Below, piece after piece: positions 47,501 to 55,761 of a stretch of 64,000 nt of DNA (position 1 is its first letter; every line of letters starts with the position of its first letter). Under the pieces are notes generated by a model. That model made no database searches. It worked only from the letters and a program-made list of their open reading frames with translations, and was not told the origin of the DNA. The position numbers and the translations under genes are program-made. Where the stretch lies: positions 372,001 through 436,000 of the forward strand of contig NZ_MKJU01000006.1 of the NCBI RefSeq assembly GCF_001854605.1. The letters run 5' to 3'. Origin of the DNA: Pseudoalteromonas amylolytica (GTDB taxonomy: Bacteria > Pseudomonadota > Gammaproteobacteria > Enterobacterales > Alteromonadaceae).

Positions 47501-47898
47501 ACCTTCATAATTCCACTAATAATATCTACTGTGAACAGGCATATAACACAGCGGCAAATTCCAGTTTGTCACTTCAAAACGGCGAGTAATAATGTTATAG
47601 GACAAAAACAGGCACTTTGTATAAAAACTGCATAACTTTGCTTTCTACCTACGTCTGTTGTTCAGTCAAAACAGACCTTTAGAGCAATTAGGTTAACTCA
47701 TTTAGGTGCAGAAACGAGTTACCCTTAAAGGTCCGCATCTGGCACTAATGCGACTGTCAGATTTGATTAAGCTCTAACAATCAAACCTGACAGGTAAAGC
47801 TAAGACTTATTTAGGTTACTTATTTAGGTTACTGTACTACAAGTAACCTGTTCGTGTTTTTTTGGGCAAGCTCTCTTCATTATCTACAAGCCCAACGG
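47501..47898. other. Intergenic region with long imperfect hairpin
   Basis: No gene is seen. At 47754-47793 CTGTCAGATTTGATT pairs with AATCAAACCTGACAG (one mismatch), and AGGTTACTTATTTAGGTTACT around 47814-47834 is a short direct repeat. No T-run places a clear terminator for the leftward protease gene. Confidence 0.45.
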
Positions 47899-49842
47899 CT
47901 AGTTGCTTCCTAAACAAGGTTCAATGTAGCGCCAAACTTGGCCATTTCCTGAGTTTAGGTCAGGTTGATTGCCTTTAGTCCACCATCGTGCTTGATAAAC
48001 TAAATTATTGTACTCAGCTTTATCTGGGTAACGATAAACTTGTGTTGGTTGCCAAGCGGCGACATGACATGTATCACTTTGCACGATAATAGTTTGCAAA
48101 GTATGATCGAGTACGTTCTTGCTATCAAACACCGTCAGGCGCACTTGATAGCTACCTGGTTGTTTATAAGTGTGTATGGGGTTAGCAAGCGTAGACAGTT
48201 CGCCATCACCAAAATCCCAATGATAACTGGCAATGCCGTTATCATCGTTTGAATGGTCATTAAAACTGACTTGTAACTGCTGTTTGTTATATAAAAACTG
48301 TGCAGTAGGCCCTGAATCATTATCTTGATTTGGGCAGTATCTATCGGTTTTCACGCCAGAGTCATAAACCCCTACCGATTCCATGGCAAAAACAACATCG
48401 TTTACACAGTAGTTAAGATCTAACGCTGCTTGATAAAGGCCTAGCCCTGCAGACTCAAACGTTGCATCGCTTGTCCAATAAAGTTGATTTGCAAGCGTAA
48501 ATAGTTTGAATGCTTTTTGAATATTCCAATTTGGCTTAGTTGCAAGTACATAAAACGCCTTATTAAATATTCCGGAGCTAGTGTGTACACCTGTATTGGT
48601 CTTATATTGACTAGTGTGGCCCATTTTAGGGTTGTCCATATACCTAACAGCGCCTTCAGCTTTTAGAAGTTTATCGCCTATCTGCCAGTTAAACTGCTGG
48701 TGTATAAACTGGTTCACTGCAGCGGCGGTAATGTCTGAGTAGGCTTCGTTGAGCCCGCCAGACTGGCCGCTATAAATTAATTGTGAATGCTGCTCGGTAA
48801 AACCATGTGCTATTTCGTGAGCCACGACGCTCAAAGTGGCTGATGGGTAATTGCTCTGTGTGCCATCCCCCAAAGTAACAAACTCCCCATTCCAAAATGC
48901 TGAAGCTCTATTTTGTCCGTAATGCACGCGCATTTTTATTTGGTCTTTGAGTGCTGGCGTGTTAGCCCACTGAGTAAACATTCTATCCGTATACTGTGCA
49001 AATGCGTGCGCATCGTTTAAAGGTGAGAAAGCACCATTTACTTCCCTCGCTACATTCTCAGAGCACACAAATTCATGCAAATGCAGCTCGCTTGTTGTGT
49101 TACGCATGTCAAACGTTGAAACATTGGAACTGTCTAAATAGCAAAGGCCTTGCTCTTCTGTTGCATCAAACGGTGGCAATTCACGCTCAACTCCATAGTG
49201 ATAGAGCCCTGTTTTACCATTTCCTCCAGGACCTCCCGCTTTTATCGACTTAGACACATGTGTTAACCCATCCCATTGGCGCAAAAGCAGTCCATTGTGG
49301 GCATCGATAATAAAATGTGGTCGAATAGGTTTATCCACATCGCTGTAAAAAGATACCAGCCAGACTAAATGTGCTTTGTCTTCAGTATCTAACCAAATAT
49401 AGAGCTGTTGTGATGGATTTTGAAGCTCTCCAATACGCAATTTGGTATGTTCTAACGCCATTTTAACCGCAAACTCTGCTGTTATTTTTGGCACTATAGA
49501 TGCGATATCATCGTTAATTTCCGTTATCACGTCACCAAATAAACCCAAGCTACCACTTGGGCTTTTGCTCATGACGAATGACTCACCTAATAGAGGAATA
49601 CCTTGGTAATACTGTTGCATGCGCATTTTTTTAACACCTGATAGCACTGGCACTTCGACTAAAGCTTTTGATTCACGCAACAACGAGTGAATTGTCAATT
49701 CTTTCACTATCTGAGCCGATTTCGCCTGCGACACCGAAGGAATAAGTGCATTGGCGTTGATTCTTTCTGCGGCAAAACTCATCGATGTGCATAGCGACGT
49801 TAACAGGGCTAAAGATTTGAATATCATCGTGCTTTTTTTCAT
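47899..49842 (-). CDS. Secreted M4 thermolysin-like protease with PKD and chitin-binding module
   Basis: About 647 residues from the ATG at 49842 (AAGGATAATCG before it). Signal peptide (MIFKSLALLTSLCTSMSFAA), then an FTP/PepSY-type propeptide (about 35-190), then the M4 domain with HEIAHGFTEQHSQLIY (H342, H346) and ligand E366 in GGLNEAYSD. A PKD domain (YHWDFGDGELSTLANPIHTY) and a C-terminal CBM5/12-like module (CHVAAWQPTQVYRYPDKAEY ... VWRYIEPC) follow. It should be autoprocessed outside the cell and act on proteins near chitin. The gene starts 17 bases after the stop of the upstream S8 gene, so they form an operon. The terminal module closely resembles that of the GH18 chitinase. Confidence 0.93.
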   Translation of the reverse strand: MKKSTMIFKSLALLTSLCTSMSFAAERINANALIPSVSQAKSAQIVKELTIHSLLRESKALVEVPVLSGVKKMRMQQYYQGIPLLGESFVMSKSPSGSLGLFGDVITEINDDIASIVPKITAEFAVKMALEHTKLRIGELQNPSQQLYIWLDTEDKAHLVWLVSFYSDVDKPIRPHFIIDAHNGLLLRQWDGLTHVSKSIKAGGPGGNGKTGLYHYGVERELPPFDATEEQGLCYLDSSNVSTFDMRNTTSELHLHEFVCSENVAREVNGAFSPLNDAHAFAQYTDRMFTQWANTPALKDQIKMRVHYGQNRASAFWNGEFVTLGDGTQSNYPSATLSVVAHEIAHGFTEQHSQLIYSGQSGGLNEAYSDITAAAVNQFIHQQFNWQIGDKLLKAEGAVRYMDNPKMGHTSQYKTNTGVHTSSGIFNKAFYVLATKPNWNIQKAFKLFTLANQLYWTSDATFESAGLGLYQAALDLNYCVNDVVFAMESVGVYDSGVKTDRYCPNQDNDSGPTAQFLYNKQQLQVSFNDHSNDDNGIASYHWDFGDGELSTLANPIHTYKQPGSYQVRLTVFDSKNVLDHTLQTIIVQSDTCHVAAWQPTQVYRYPDKAEYNNLVYQARWWTKGNQPDLNSGNGQVWRYIEPCLGSN

Positions 49843-49859
49843 TCGATTATCCTTAAAAA

Positions 49860-51527
49860 TCACAAGCTATTAGTTGTAGAAGCGTCACAGGGGCCATCAA
49901 AGCGCCAGACATGAGTAAATACATCTGGCGTTGCGCCCATTCCCCAATGGATTGCGGTGTACTTTTTGTCTAGGTACTTCACCTTGTCTCCAATACGGTA
50001 ATGTTTATCTTGCTGCCATTGAGGTCGGTCGTCGCATATTGGAGCAATACCGTCATCAACATTTACCGATTTAATCTTTAATGCGCGATGGCCTTCACTA
50101 TCAGTAACCACTAAGCGAACCATATATGTGCCTTCCTTTTCATAAATATGAATAGGGTTCTGTTGTGAGCTGTGGCTGCCATCACCAAAAGCCCAGTGAT
50201 GGCTAACAATGGCATCGTTATCTGTTGACTCATCTGAAAAGGTGAGTTCAAGTAAATTACTGCTATAGCTAAAATCGGCAAGTGGTAAGCCTACTGGTTG
50301 TTCGCATGTTTGCTGAGCTAGATAGTGTTTTGCTGCAAGTACTTGGATAACACCAAAACCATATTCATTATCGCGACCAACTGGCCCTTTATCTAATGCT
50401 GTAACTTGCAGGGCTTCACGGATCTGTTGATTGGTGCAATCAGGATAGTATCCCCATAGAAGCGCCGCAGCCCCAGAGACATGAGGGGTTGCCATTGACG
50501 TGCCACTCATCTCCCCATAGCGACCATTTTTTGTTGTAGAATTGACTTTAACCCCAGGCGCTGCGACTTCAACTTGATCATTGTAGGTAGAAAAACTCGC
50601 TTTCACCCCTTGCTCATCAACCGCGGCCACAGAAACCACATCACCATAAGAGGCTGGGTAATGATGATTTGAAAAGCCGCTATTACCTGCCGCTGCAATA
50701 TGCAAAACACCTTGTTGGTATGTGGTATTAAACGCTTCTCGCTCTAGTTCCGAAGGCTTATTACCACCAAGGCTCATGTTGATGATGTTTGCTCCAGCAG
50801 CAGCACATTGGTAAACCGCTTCGGCAATCGTAGAGCCATAAGTCCAGCTGCCTTGTGAATCAAATACTTTTACAATATGAAGTCCCAACTCTGCTGAGGG
50901 ATTAACACCAACAACTCCTATGTCGTTTCCTCCAATAGCCGCAATTGTTCCCGCTACATGTGTGCCATGACCGTGACCGTCTTCAAACCAATTACCCGTG
51001 TCAAACTCTCCATAGCCATCATCTCCTGAAATATTGGCATGAGGTAGATCTGGATGTCCCAAGGTATAACCCGTATCCATAATACATACCTTGCGGTTAG
51101 CTGCGCCCACGTCGGGCAATTGATCCGCTTGAATGAGACTTATCCCATATGGAATAGATTCTGATTGAAGGTAACGTTTTGGGTCGGCTTCAATAAATTT
51201 AATGTGGGGGTTTTCTTTTAATACTTTAAGTTCAGACGACTTTAAATAGGCAACAAGGGCATCTTGTAGTGGTAGTTTTTTTGTCACTGATACCCCTGTT
51301 TGTTTGGCAAAACGGCTCAATATAGTCGCTTTCGCTTCTAGGGTATTGTTATGAAAATACTGCTTTTTACTTAACTCGCTAGAAACATAGCTTGAGTTAA
51401 GCTTAATAATAAATCGCTCATTATCTTGATCAATGATTTTTGCATTGATAGCAGTGCAGCTGAGCATAGAGATTGCACATATAGATATGCTTACACACTT
51501 GTTTTTTATAGAGTATGGCTTGTTCAT
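49860..51527 (-). CDS. Secreted S8 subtilase with PKD and chitin-binding-like module
   Basis: About 555 residues from the ATG at 51527 (GAGGAATTT before it; an earlier in-frame ATG lacks a signal peptide context). Signal peptide CVSISICAISMLSCTAINA; the LSC could be a poor lipobox. A propeptide of about 100 residues precedes the S8 domain: VCIMDTGYTLGHPDL (Asp), GHGTHVAGTIAA (His) and GTSMATPHVSGAAALL (Ser). A PKD domain (HHWAFGDGSHSSQQNPIHIY) and a C-terminal CBM5/12-like module (WQQDKHYRIGDKVKYLDKKY) follow. It is the first gene of a two-gene protease operon, with the M4 protease next. It differs from the PPC-type subtilase at 3430-5550. Confidence 0.93.
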   Translation of the reverse strand: MNKPYSIKNKCVSISICAISMLSCTAINAKIIDQDNERFIIKLNSSYVSSELSKKQYFHNNTLEAKATILSRFAKQTGVSVTKKLPLQDALVAYLKSSELKVLKENPHIKFIEADPKRYLQSESIPYGISLIQADQLPDVGAANRKVCIMDTGYTLGHPDLPHANISGDDGYGEFDTGNWFEDGHGHGTHVAGTIAAIGGNDIGVVGVNPSAELGLHIVKVFDSQGSWTYGSTIAEAVYQCAAAGANIINMSLGGNKPSELEREAFNTTYQQGVLHIAAAGNSGFSNHHYPASYGDVVSVAAVDEQGVKASFSTYNDQVEVAAPGVKVNSTTKNGRYGEMSGTSMATPHVSGAAALLWGYYPDCTNQQIREALQVTALDKGPVGRDNEYGFGVIQVLAAKHYLAQQTCEQPVGLPLADFSYSSNLLELTFSDESTDNDAIVSHHWAFGDGSHSSQQNPIHIYEKEGTYMVRLVVTDSEGHRALKIKSVNVDDGIAPICDDRPQWQQDKHYRIGDKVKYLDKKYTAIHWGMGATPDVFTHVWRFDGPCDASTTNSL

Positions 51528-52235
51528 AAATTCCTCATTAGATGTAGATGGTAAATAAATATCTTCCAAATATTTACAGCTCAAAAGACATCGCTGTCAT
51601 TTTTGGGTGGCTAAACATTCTATAACCATCAATTAAACTCGATGGTAAACAAATAATTAACATTACTAATAGAAAGGTTCAACAAGGGAGGAGAGCGTTT
51701 AAATACTGTAGGTAAAAATATTACTGTTTTATTTTGTTGATTTTTATGGTTTATTTTCTTTGTGGTATACTTTTTATCTTTAGTCGACGCTGAAATTGTT
51801 ATACAAGTCGCCGTATTAGCCCTACCGCCAAATGTTCACATTTTATTTGTGTTAGTTTGTGTGTCGGAGAAACGAAAGTATGGATACAGGGTACCCTACT
51901 TAGCTTATGCACGCGATATAGAGTTTGCTATACAGAAGGGGGAAATGTATCAAAGTAAATTTGCTTAACGTAATACTTAAGTGTTAATCGATAGAATGAT
52001 TATGTGAAATTAAAACTCCCTACGAGTAAGACCCACCTAATACCTCTTAGGCCAAATAACCCTACAACAGTTAACAAAAATACAAAAAGCAATTCCAATA
52101 TTCCAAAACCTCCACCAGACAAATACGCGGCGCCTGATCCTGTTGGCTATAACTCGACAGATGTTTTCAGGGAAAGTTTTAGAAAGATCTCTAAGTTTAC
52201 CTCATTATTTTATAGGAAGTAACGCGCGGGTGATC
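51528..52235. other. Intergenic region with no supported gene
   Basis: Holds the promoter of the leftward protease operon. Two open frames of 68 (51762-51968) and 72 codons (52004-52222, from a GTG, Pro/Asn/Lys-rich product) lie on the plus strand; neither has a good ribosome site or recognised product. The second runs up to the decayed binding-protein gene. Confidence 0.4.
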
Positions 52236-52672
52236 TGCGCATTTATCGCAGCCTAGAAGACATCAAACAGCATGAAGCCACTTGTGTGGCACAACAAAAA
52301 GTTGCGGATACTGAGTTATTTGCCAGCGCTGGTATTGCAGACCATGAAACCTCAAGCCAAGAACAAGCCATCAAGCTACTTTTACATCCCAAAAGTCGAT
52401 TTGACTGCAATATGATTGCACTGATGAACACCCAACAAGCCATGCAAGAAGCGGGTTATTCGTTAATGCGCTCGAAATGATGTCGTTTCAATTGCCCAGC
52501 ACATGCCGTGTATATGGCTTTTTCAAAAGATACGCCCGACAGTGTGGTAGCTAATTGGCAAAAAGCGCTGGATACGCTTGACAGTTCAGGGCAAAGGTTG
52601 GCCATTATTCAACAGTATGTGCCTGCTTATACGGCCGCATTAGAGCAGCGGCTAAAGGCGTCAGTAAAATGA
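52236..52672 (+). pseudogene. Fragment of ABC-type substrate-binding protein gene
   Basis: The frame from about 52236 gives DLRIYRSLEDIKQHEATCVA ... HPKSRFDCNMIALMNTQQA and ends at a TGA after 52480. The rest resumes in another frame as VYMAFSKDTPDSVVANWQKAL, DTLDSSGQRLAIIQQYVPAY to a stop at 52672. This is the C-terminal half of periplasmic SBP_bac_3-type amino-acid-binding proteins (about 250 residues when intact). The N-terminal half and signal peptide are missing and the remainder is frameshifted. Confidence 0.75.
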
Positions 52673-53020
52673 TTAAATATCTAATTTTAAAACTTATTTT
52701 AATTCTGTTAGCTTTGCTCAATACCCATAAACTGCGACAGCAATCAGTGTTTATCTGTTTCGAACACACAAGGCAATGACTGTAGATAATGCGGATTATC
52801 GGAATAAAGTAATTCCTCCCATATTTTGGCTTTTCTACAGTTTTGTTCTCTTTATGTTAACAGACTCTGAACTTTGCGGTATGTCACCGTAATGTCATGT
52901 AATTGATTCTCATTCTTTCCAACAGTACCTTTTAGCTTTAGTAGCAAGTGATTAGGCATTTTACTCGTTACGCGTGGCAAATTTTAAATGTACCATTGAA
53001 GTGAATAGGAGTTCAGGAAT
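52673..53020. other. Region before the pore-toxin-like pair
   Basis: A 36-codon frame (52669-52779) overlapping the pseudogene stop encodes a hydrophobic peptide (MIKYLILKLILILLALLNTH); its reality is unknown. The rest, up to the ribosome site at 53003, shows no feature I can name and must contain the promoter of the next two genes. Confidence 0.35.
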
Positions 53021-53380
53021 ATGAGTAGAGACGTTACTTTAACTGTTGAAAACAATACAGGCATAGCACTTATCTATGTAAAGAAACACGATACACACGG
53101 CAAATTTACTAAAAACCCACCAAAGAGAATAGAAGCAACTGGTTCATGGAAGTGCAGCAGTAGGAGTGGTGGTGCTTACGGGCCACAGGGCTATGTGCTT
53201 TACCAATTCGAAGGGCAGGATACGACGGTTAAATTTGAGTTTGATCATCCAATCGCTGCGACCAAAAGTAAATACGGCATTGTGCTTAAACCTTCAGACG
53301 CCGATTTTGAATGTGAAGAAAAGCACTCTGGTGGACACACGCAAAAAGTGTTTTACAAACTCTATAACAAAAGTGAGTAG
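53021..53380 (+). CDS. Aegerolysin-like small protein
   Basis: 119 residues, no signal peptide. The start follows AGGAGTTCAGGAAT. The pattern VTLTVENNTGIALIYVKKHD, then HGKF, CSSRSGGAYGPQGYVLYQFE and a C-terminal YGIVLKP fits aegerolysins, small beta-sandwich proteins that bind membrane lipids (the CSSxR-x3-GPxGYVxY stretch is the most telling). In fungi (PlyA/PlyB) and in Alcaligenes faecalis (AfIP-1A/1B) such proteins act with a MACPF partner to form pores. A 729-residue candidate partner is encoded 64 bases downstream on the same strand. Assignment by motif only; other small beta-sandwich families are possible. Confidence 0.5.
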   Translation: MSRDVTLTVENNTGIALIYVKKHDTHGKFTKNPPKRIEATGSWKCSSRSGGAYGPQGYVLYQFEGQDTTVKFEFDHPIAATKSKYGIVLKPSDADFECEEKHSGGHTQKVFYKLYNKSE

Positions 53381-53444
53381 AGCGCGGCTTTAACACGCAT
53401 CTATTCGTTTTAACTACAAATACTTAATGTAAGGAATAAGCAAT

Positions 53445-55634
53445 ATGTACCCATTATATGGCGTTACCCTTGGCACTAAAGTCTATCCATTTGGCACAGT
53501 ACCTACAGAAGGCTCAGATAAAGCCTCCGTTTTAAATATAAATGTGAGCAAGATGGTGAAGCAAGAAAAAGCCCACATGTACATGTCAGGACAAAGCAGC
53601 TACGTATATAAAGATCGAATCAATGAAGGGTCATTTGGTGTATCGGGGTCCTACGGTGTTTCAGGGATCAGCCAATTCAAATCATCTTTAGCGGCGTATG
53701 CGGGTAATGCGGTTGCACGGTCAAGTAAATCAATCTCAGTCGATTACTCTGCAATATCTGTTGTTGGCGTACAATATATTGATTTTGAAAACCTCAACGT
53801 GGGAAGCTTTTTAGAGAGTTTAAAAAGCTCGCCTAAAGATTTATGTATCGACGTACTTGACGCGTATAACAACGTCATTAAAGCGGCTGGCAATTTGGAT
53901 GTCGATATATTAAGTGCTTTGAAGGATCCTGATGATTACAAAGATTTTATTGAGCTAGTTAATATTTGGATAGAGCGAAGTAACACGTTTTGTCAGAAGC
54001 ATGGCGATGGCATAGTGGTAGAAGTGACTTGGGGAGCGATCAGTTGTGTACAAATGACTATGACCGCCAAAGAGAAAGCTAACTCATGGCAATATGGTGG
54101 CGAGGCAAACTTTTCTTACGCGAACCCTGTAGCATCTATCAATGTTAAAACCACCTATGCGGGTAGTAACTCTAGCAATGATGCAAAAGTGAATGTGGAG
54201 TGGCAATCTTTCTGGATTGGTTCAAAGTTAGAACATCAAACAAACGATTGGGTTGGGAAACTGGCTGGTAAGAGCTACCAAGCGCTCGCGGAAGTTGACG
54301 TGGTGACTAAAGCGCCGAGCATGACGATAAAAGATACGCCAAAAATCCCTGATTTTGTAGAGCCTCCCGTCAGTAGTAATTTAATCGATAAAATTGACAA
54401 AATAAAAGACTTAGAAGGACTTGAAGCACTTGCGAAAGCACAAGCCTATGAGCAAGCCAAAGCAAAAGACAAAACGCTTACGTTGACTGAATTTCTCAAT
54501 CAAACAGACGAACCTTCAAACACATCTGGTATATCGAAAACAATTGACGATATTAAAAATAACAATGTCAACACACTAGCATCAGAAGGAAAAATCGAAA
54601 GCAAGCGTGATGGTGAGCATCACTCGTTACAAGTGCTCTCTTGTTCAGCAAGTGGTTCAAGTGCGACTGCTGATAGTGTGGGTACAAGTGATTTTTTAAA
54701 TATTGAAGGGTGTGTACCTCTGGGCGTGCAGATAGCGAATTGGGCGGATCTTTTTCCTTGGTTGGCACGTGGATTTTATAACAATGTTGAAGACTTTAAG
54801 GAAATTGAGTCGTTGCAATTACGGGTTATGGTGCAAGATCTTCTAACACTAAGTAAAATTTATTATATTGCCGATAACTGTGGGATCACCGAAATAGCGA
54901 GAAAAGATACCTCGAAACCTAGCACTAAAAGTAGTCAGTTGGCAGATGCCTTTGCAAATGGTGCTGCGAAGTTACAACAACCAAACGCTGACAGGCAAAA
55001 GGTATATAAGGAACTTGGGAAGGATGCTGGCGCGATTTATTCATTGTGGAATGAAGTGGGGTTCTTACGAAATTGTGAGCTGGGATTAGGCCTCATCAAA
55101 GGAGATAAATCAGTATCTGAAAAACTCAGTGGAACAAGTGAACGTCAATCTTATTCATTAGAGTCTTGCCTATTTGACTTCGAATCTGCCAATTATCATG
55201 CATTTAGTGATTATTATAGTTTATTGCCGCTTATTACCCCTGATCAAGATATTTGGATCTTTGGTCCTGAACAGGGTGGGCTAAGCTCTATTTATGATAA
55301 TGAGGTTGTTTTTTCAAAGCCAAATAAAAAAATTAAGTACCTATCGTTTGTCTGCGATAAAACCCGTAAGGTGTTGAGTGCGCAAGACGGCAAAGTGACC
55401 TGCTATCCAATACCTTTTTCGGCAGCCGAAGGTGATATTGAGTGGAAAGGCATGTCTGTAAGTAGCAATGTGTCATCACAACAAGGACTATTACAAAATC
55501 TAACTGAGTTGCAAAAAAGATTAAACCTTTTTAACGCATGGTCGTTCAGTAGTAGCAATTGGCCTACAGATTGGACACCAAAAAAGGCATATAATCAAAA
55601 AGATATAACTAAGCACTACATTGGGCTTATTTAA
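53445..55634 (+). CDS. MACPF-like pore-forming protein, putative toxin partner
   Basis: 729 residues, start after AAGGAATAAGCAAT, no signal peptide. The N-terminal third reads like a MACPF domain: Ser/Gly-rich strands (GSFGVSGSYGVSGISQFKSS), a helix near 125-175, then FCQKHGDGIVVEVTWGA in place of the YGTHxxxxVxxGG signature. A strand pair follows (YGGEANFSYANPVASINVKT, DAKVNVEWQSFWIG). The exact YGTH motif is not conserved, so the fold is inferred. The middle (about 330-430) is helical and charged, and the C-terminal 300 residues are unrecognised. Size and pairing resemble AfIP-1B. Both genes lack signals, so release may need lysis or another route. A bidirectional terminator follows at 55674. 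Confidence 0.5.
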   Translation: MYPLYGVTLGTKVYPFGTVPTEGSDKASVLNINVSKMVKQEKAHMYMSGQSSYVYKDRINEGSFGVSGSYGVSGISQFKSSLAAYAGNAVARSSKSISVDYSAISVVGVQYIDFENLNVGSFLESLKSSPKDLCIDVLDAYNNVIKAAGNLDVDILSALKDPDDYKDFIELVNIWIERSNTFCQKHGDGIVVEVTWGAISCVQMTMTAKEKANSWQYGGEANFSYANPVASINVKTTYAGSNSSNDAKVNVEWQSFWIGSKLEHQTNDWVGKLAGKSYQALAEVDVVTKAPSMTIKDTPKIPDFVEPPVSSNLIDKIDKIKDLEGLEALAKAQAYEQAKAKDKTLTLTEFLNQTDEPSNTSGISKTIDDIKNNNVNTLASEGKIESKRDGEHHSLQVLSCSASGSSATADSVGTSDFLNIEGCVPLGVQIANWADLFPWLARGFYNNVEDFKEIESLQLRVMVQDLLTLSKIYYIADNCGITEIARKDTSKPSTKSSQLADAFANGAAKLQQPNADRQKVYKELGKDAGAIYSLWNEVGFLRNCELGLGLIKGDKSVSEKLSGTSERQSYSLESCLFDFESANYHAFSDYYSLLPLITPDQDIWIFGPEQGGLSSIYDNEVVFSKPNKKIKYLSFVCDKTRKVLSAQDGKVTCYPIPFSAAEGDIEWKGMSVSSNVSSQQGLLQNLTELQKRLNLFNAWSFSSSNWPTDWTPKKAYNQKDITKHYIGLI

Positions 55635-55673
55635 AAATAGGCACTATCATCTAGTCGCTAAATCGGGCAACTA

Positions 55674-55718
55674 AAACACTGACAACGAGCAATTCAACAT
55701 TGCTGCTTGTCAGTGTTT
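55674..55718. terminator. Bidirectional terminator between MACPF-like and CadC-like genes
   Basis: AAACACTGACAACGAGCAAT and ATTGCTGCTTGTCAGTGTTT pair over 20 positions with two mismatches and a 5-base loop. Both ends run into T or A tracts, and the two flanking genes converge here. Confidence 0.7.
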
Positions 55719-55761
55719 CAGTTCATTTTACCTTACTTCTAATGGTTCAATGCTGTACTGT

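Noticed and set aside
47754..47793. 15-bp hairpin as terminator of the M4 protease gene
   Set aside because: It lies over 100 bases after the stop and has no T-run on the minus strand.
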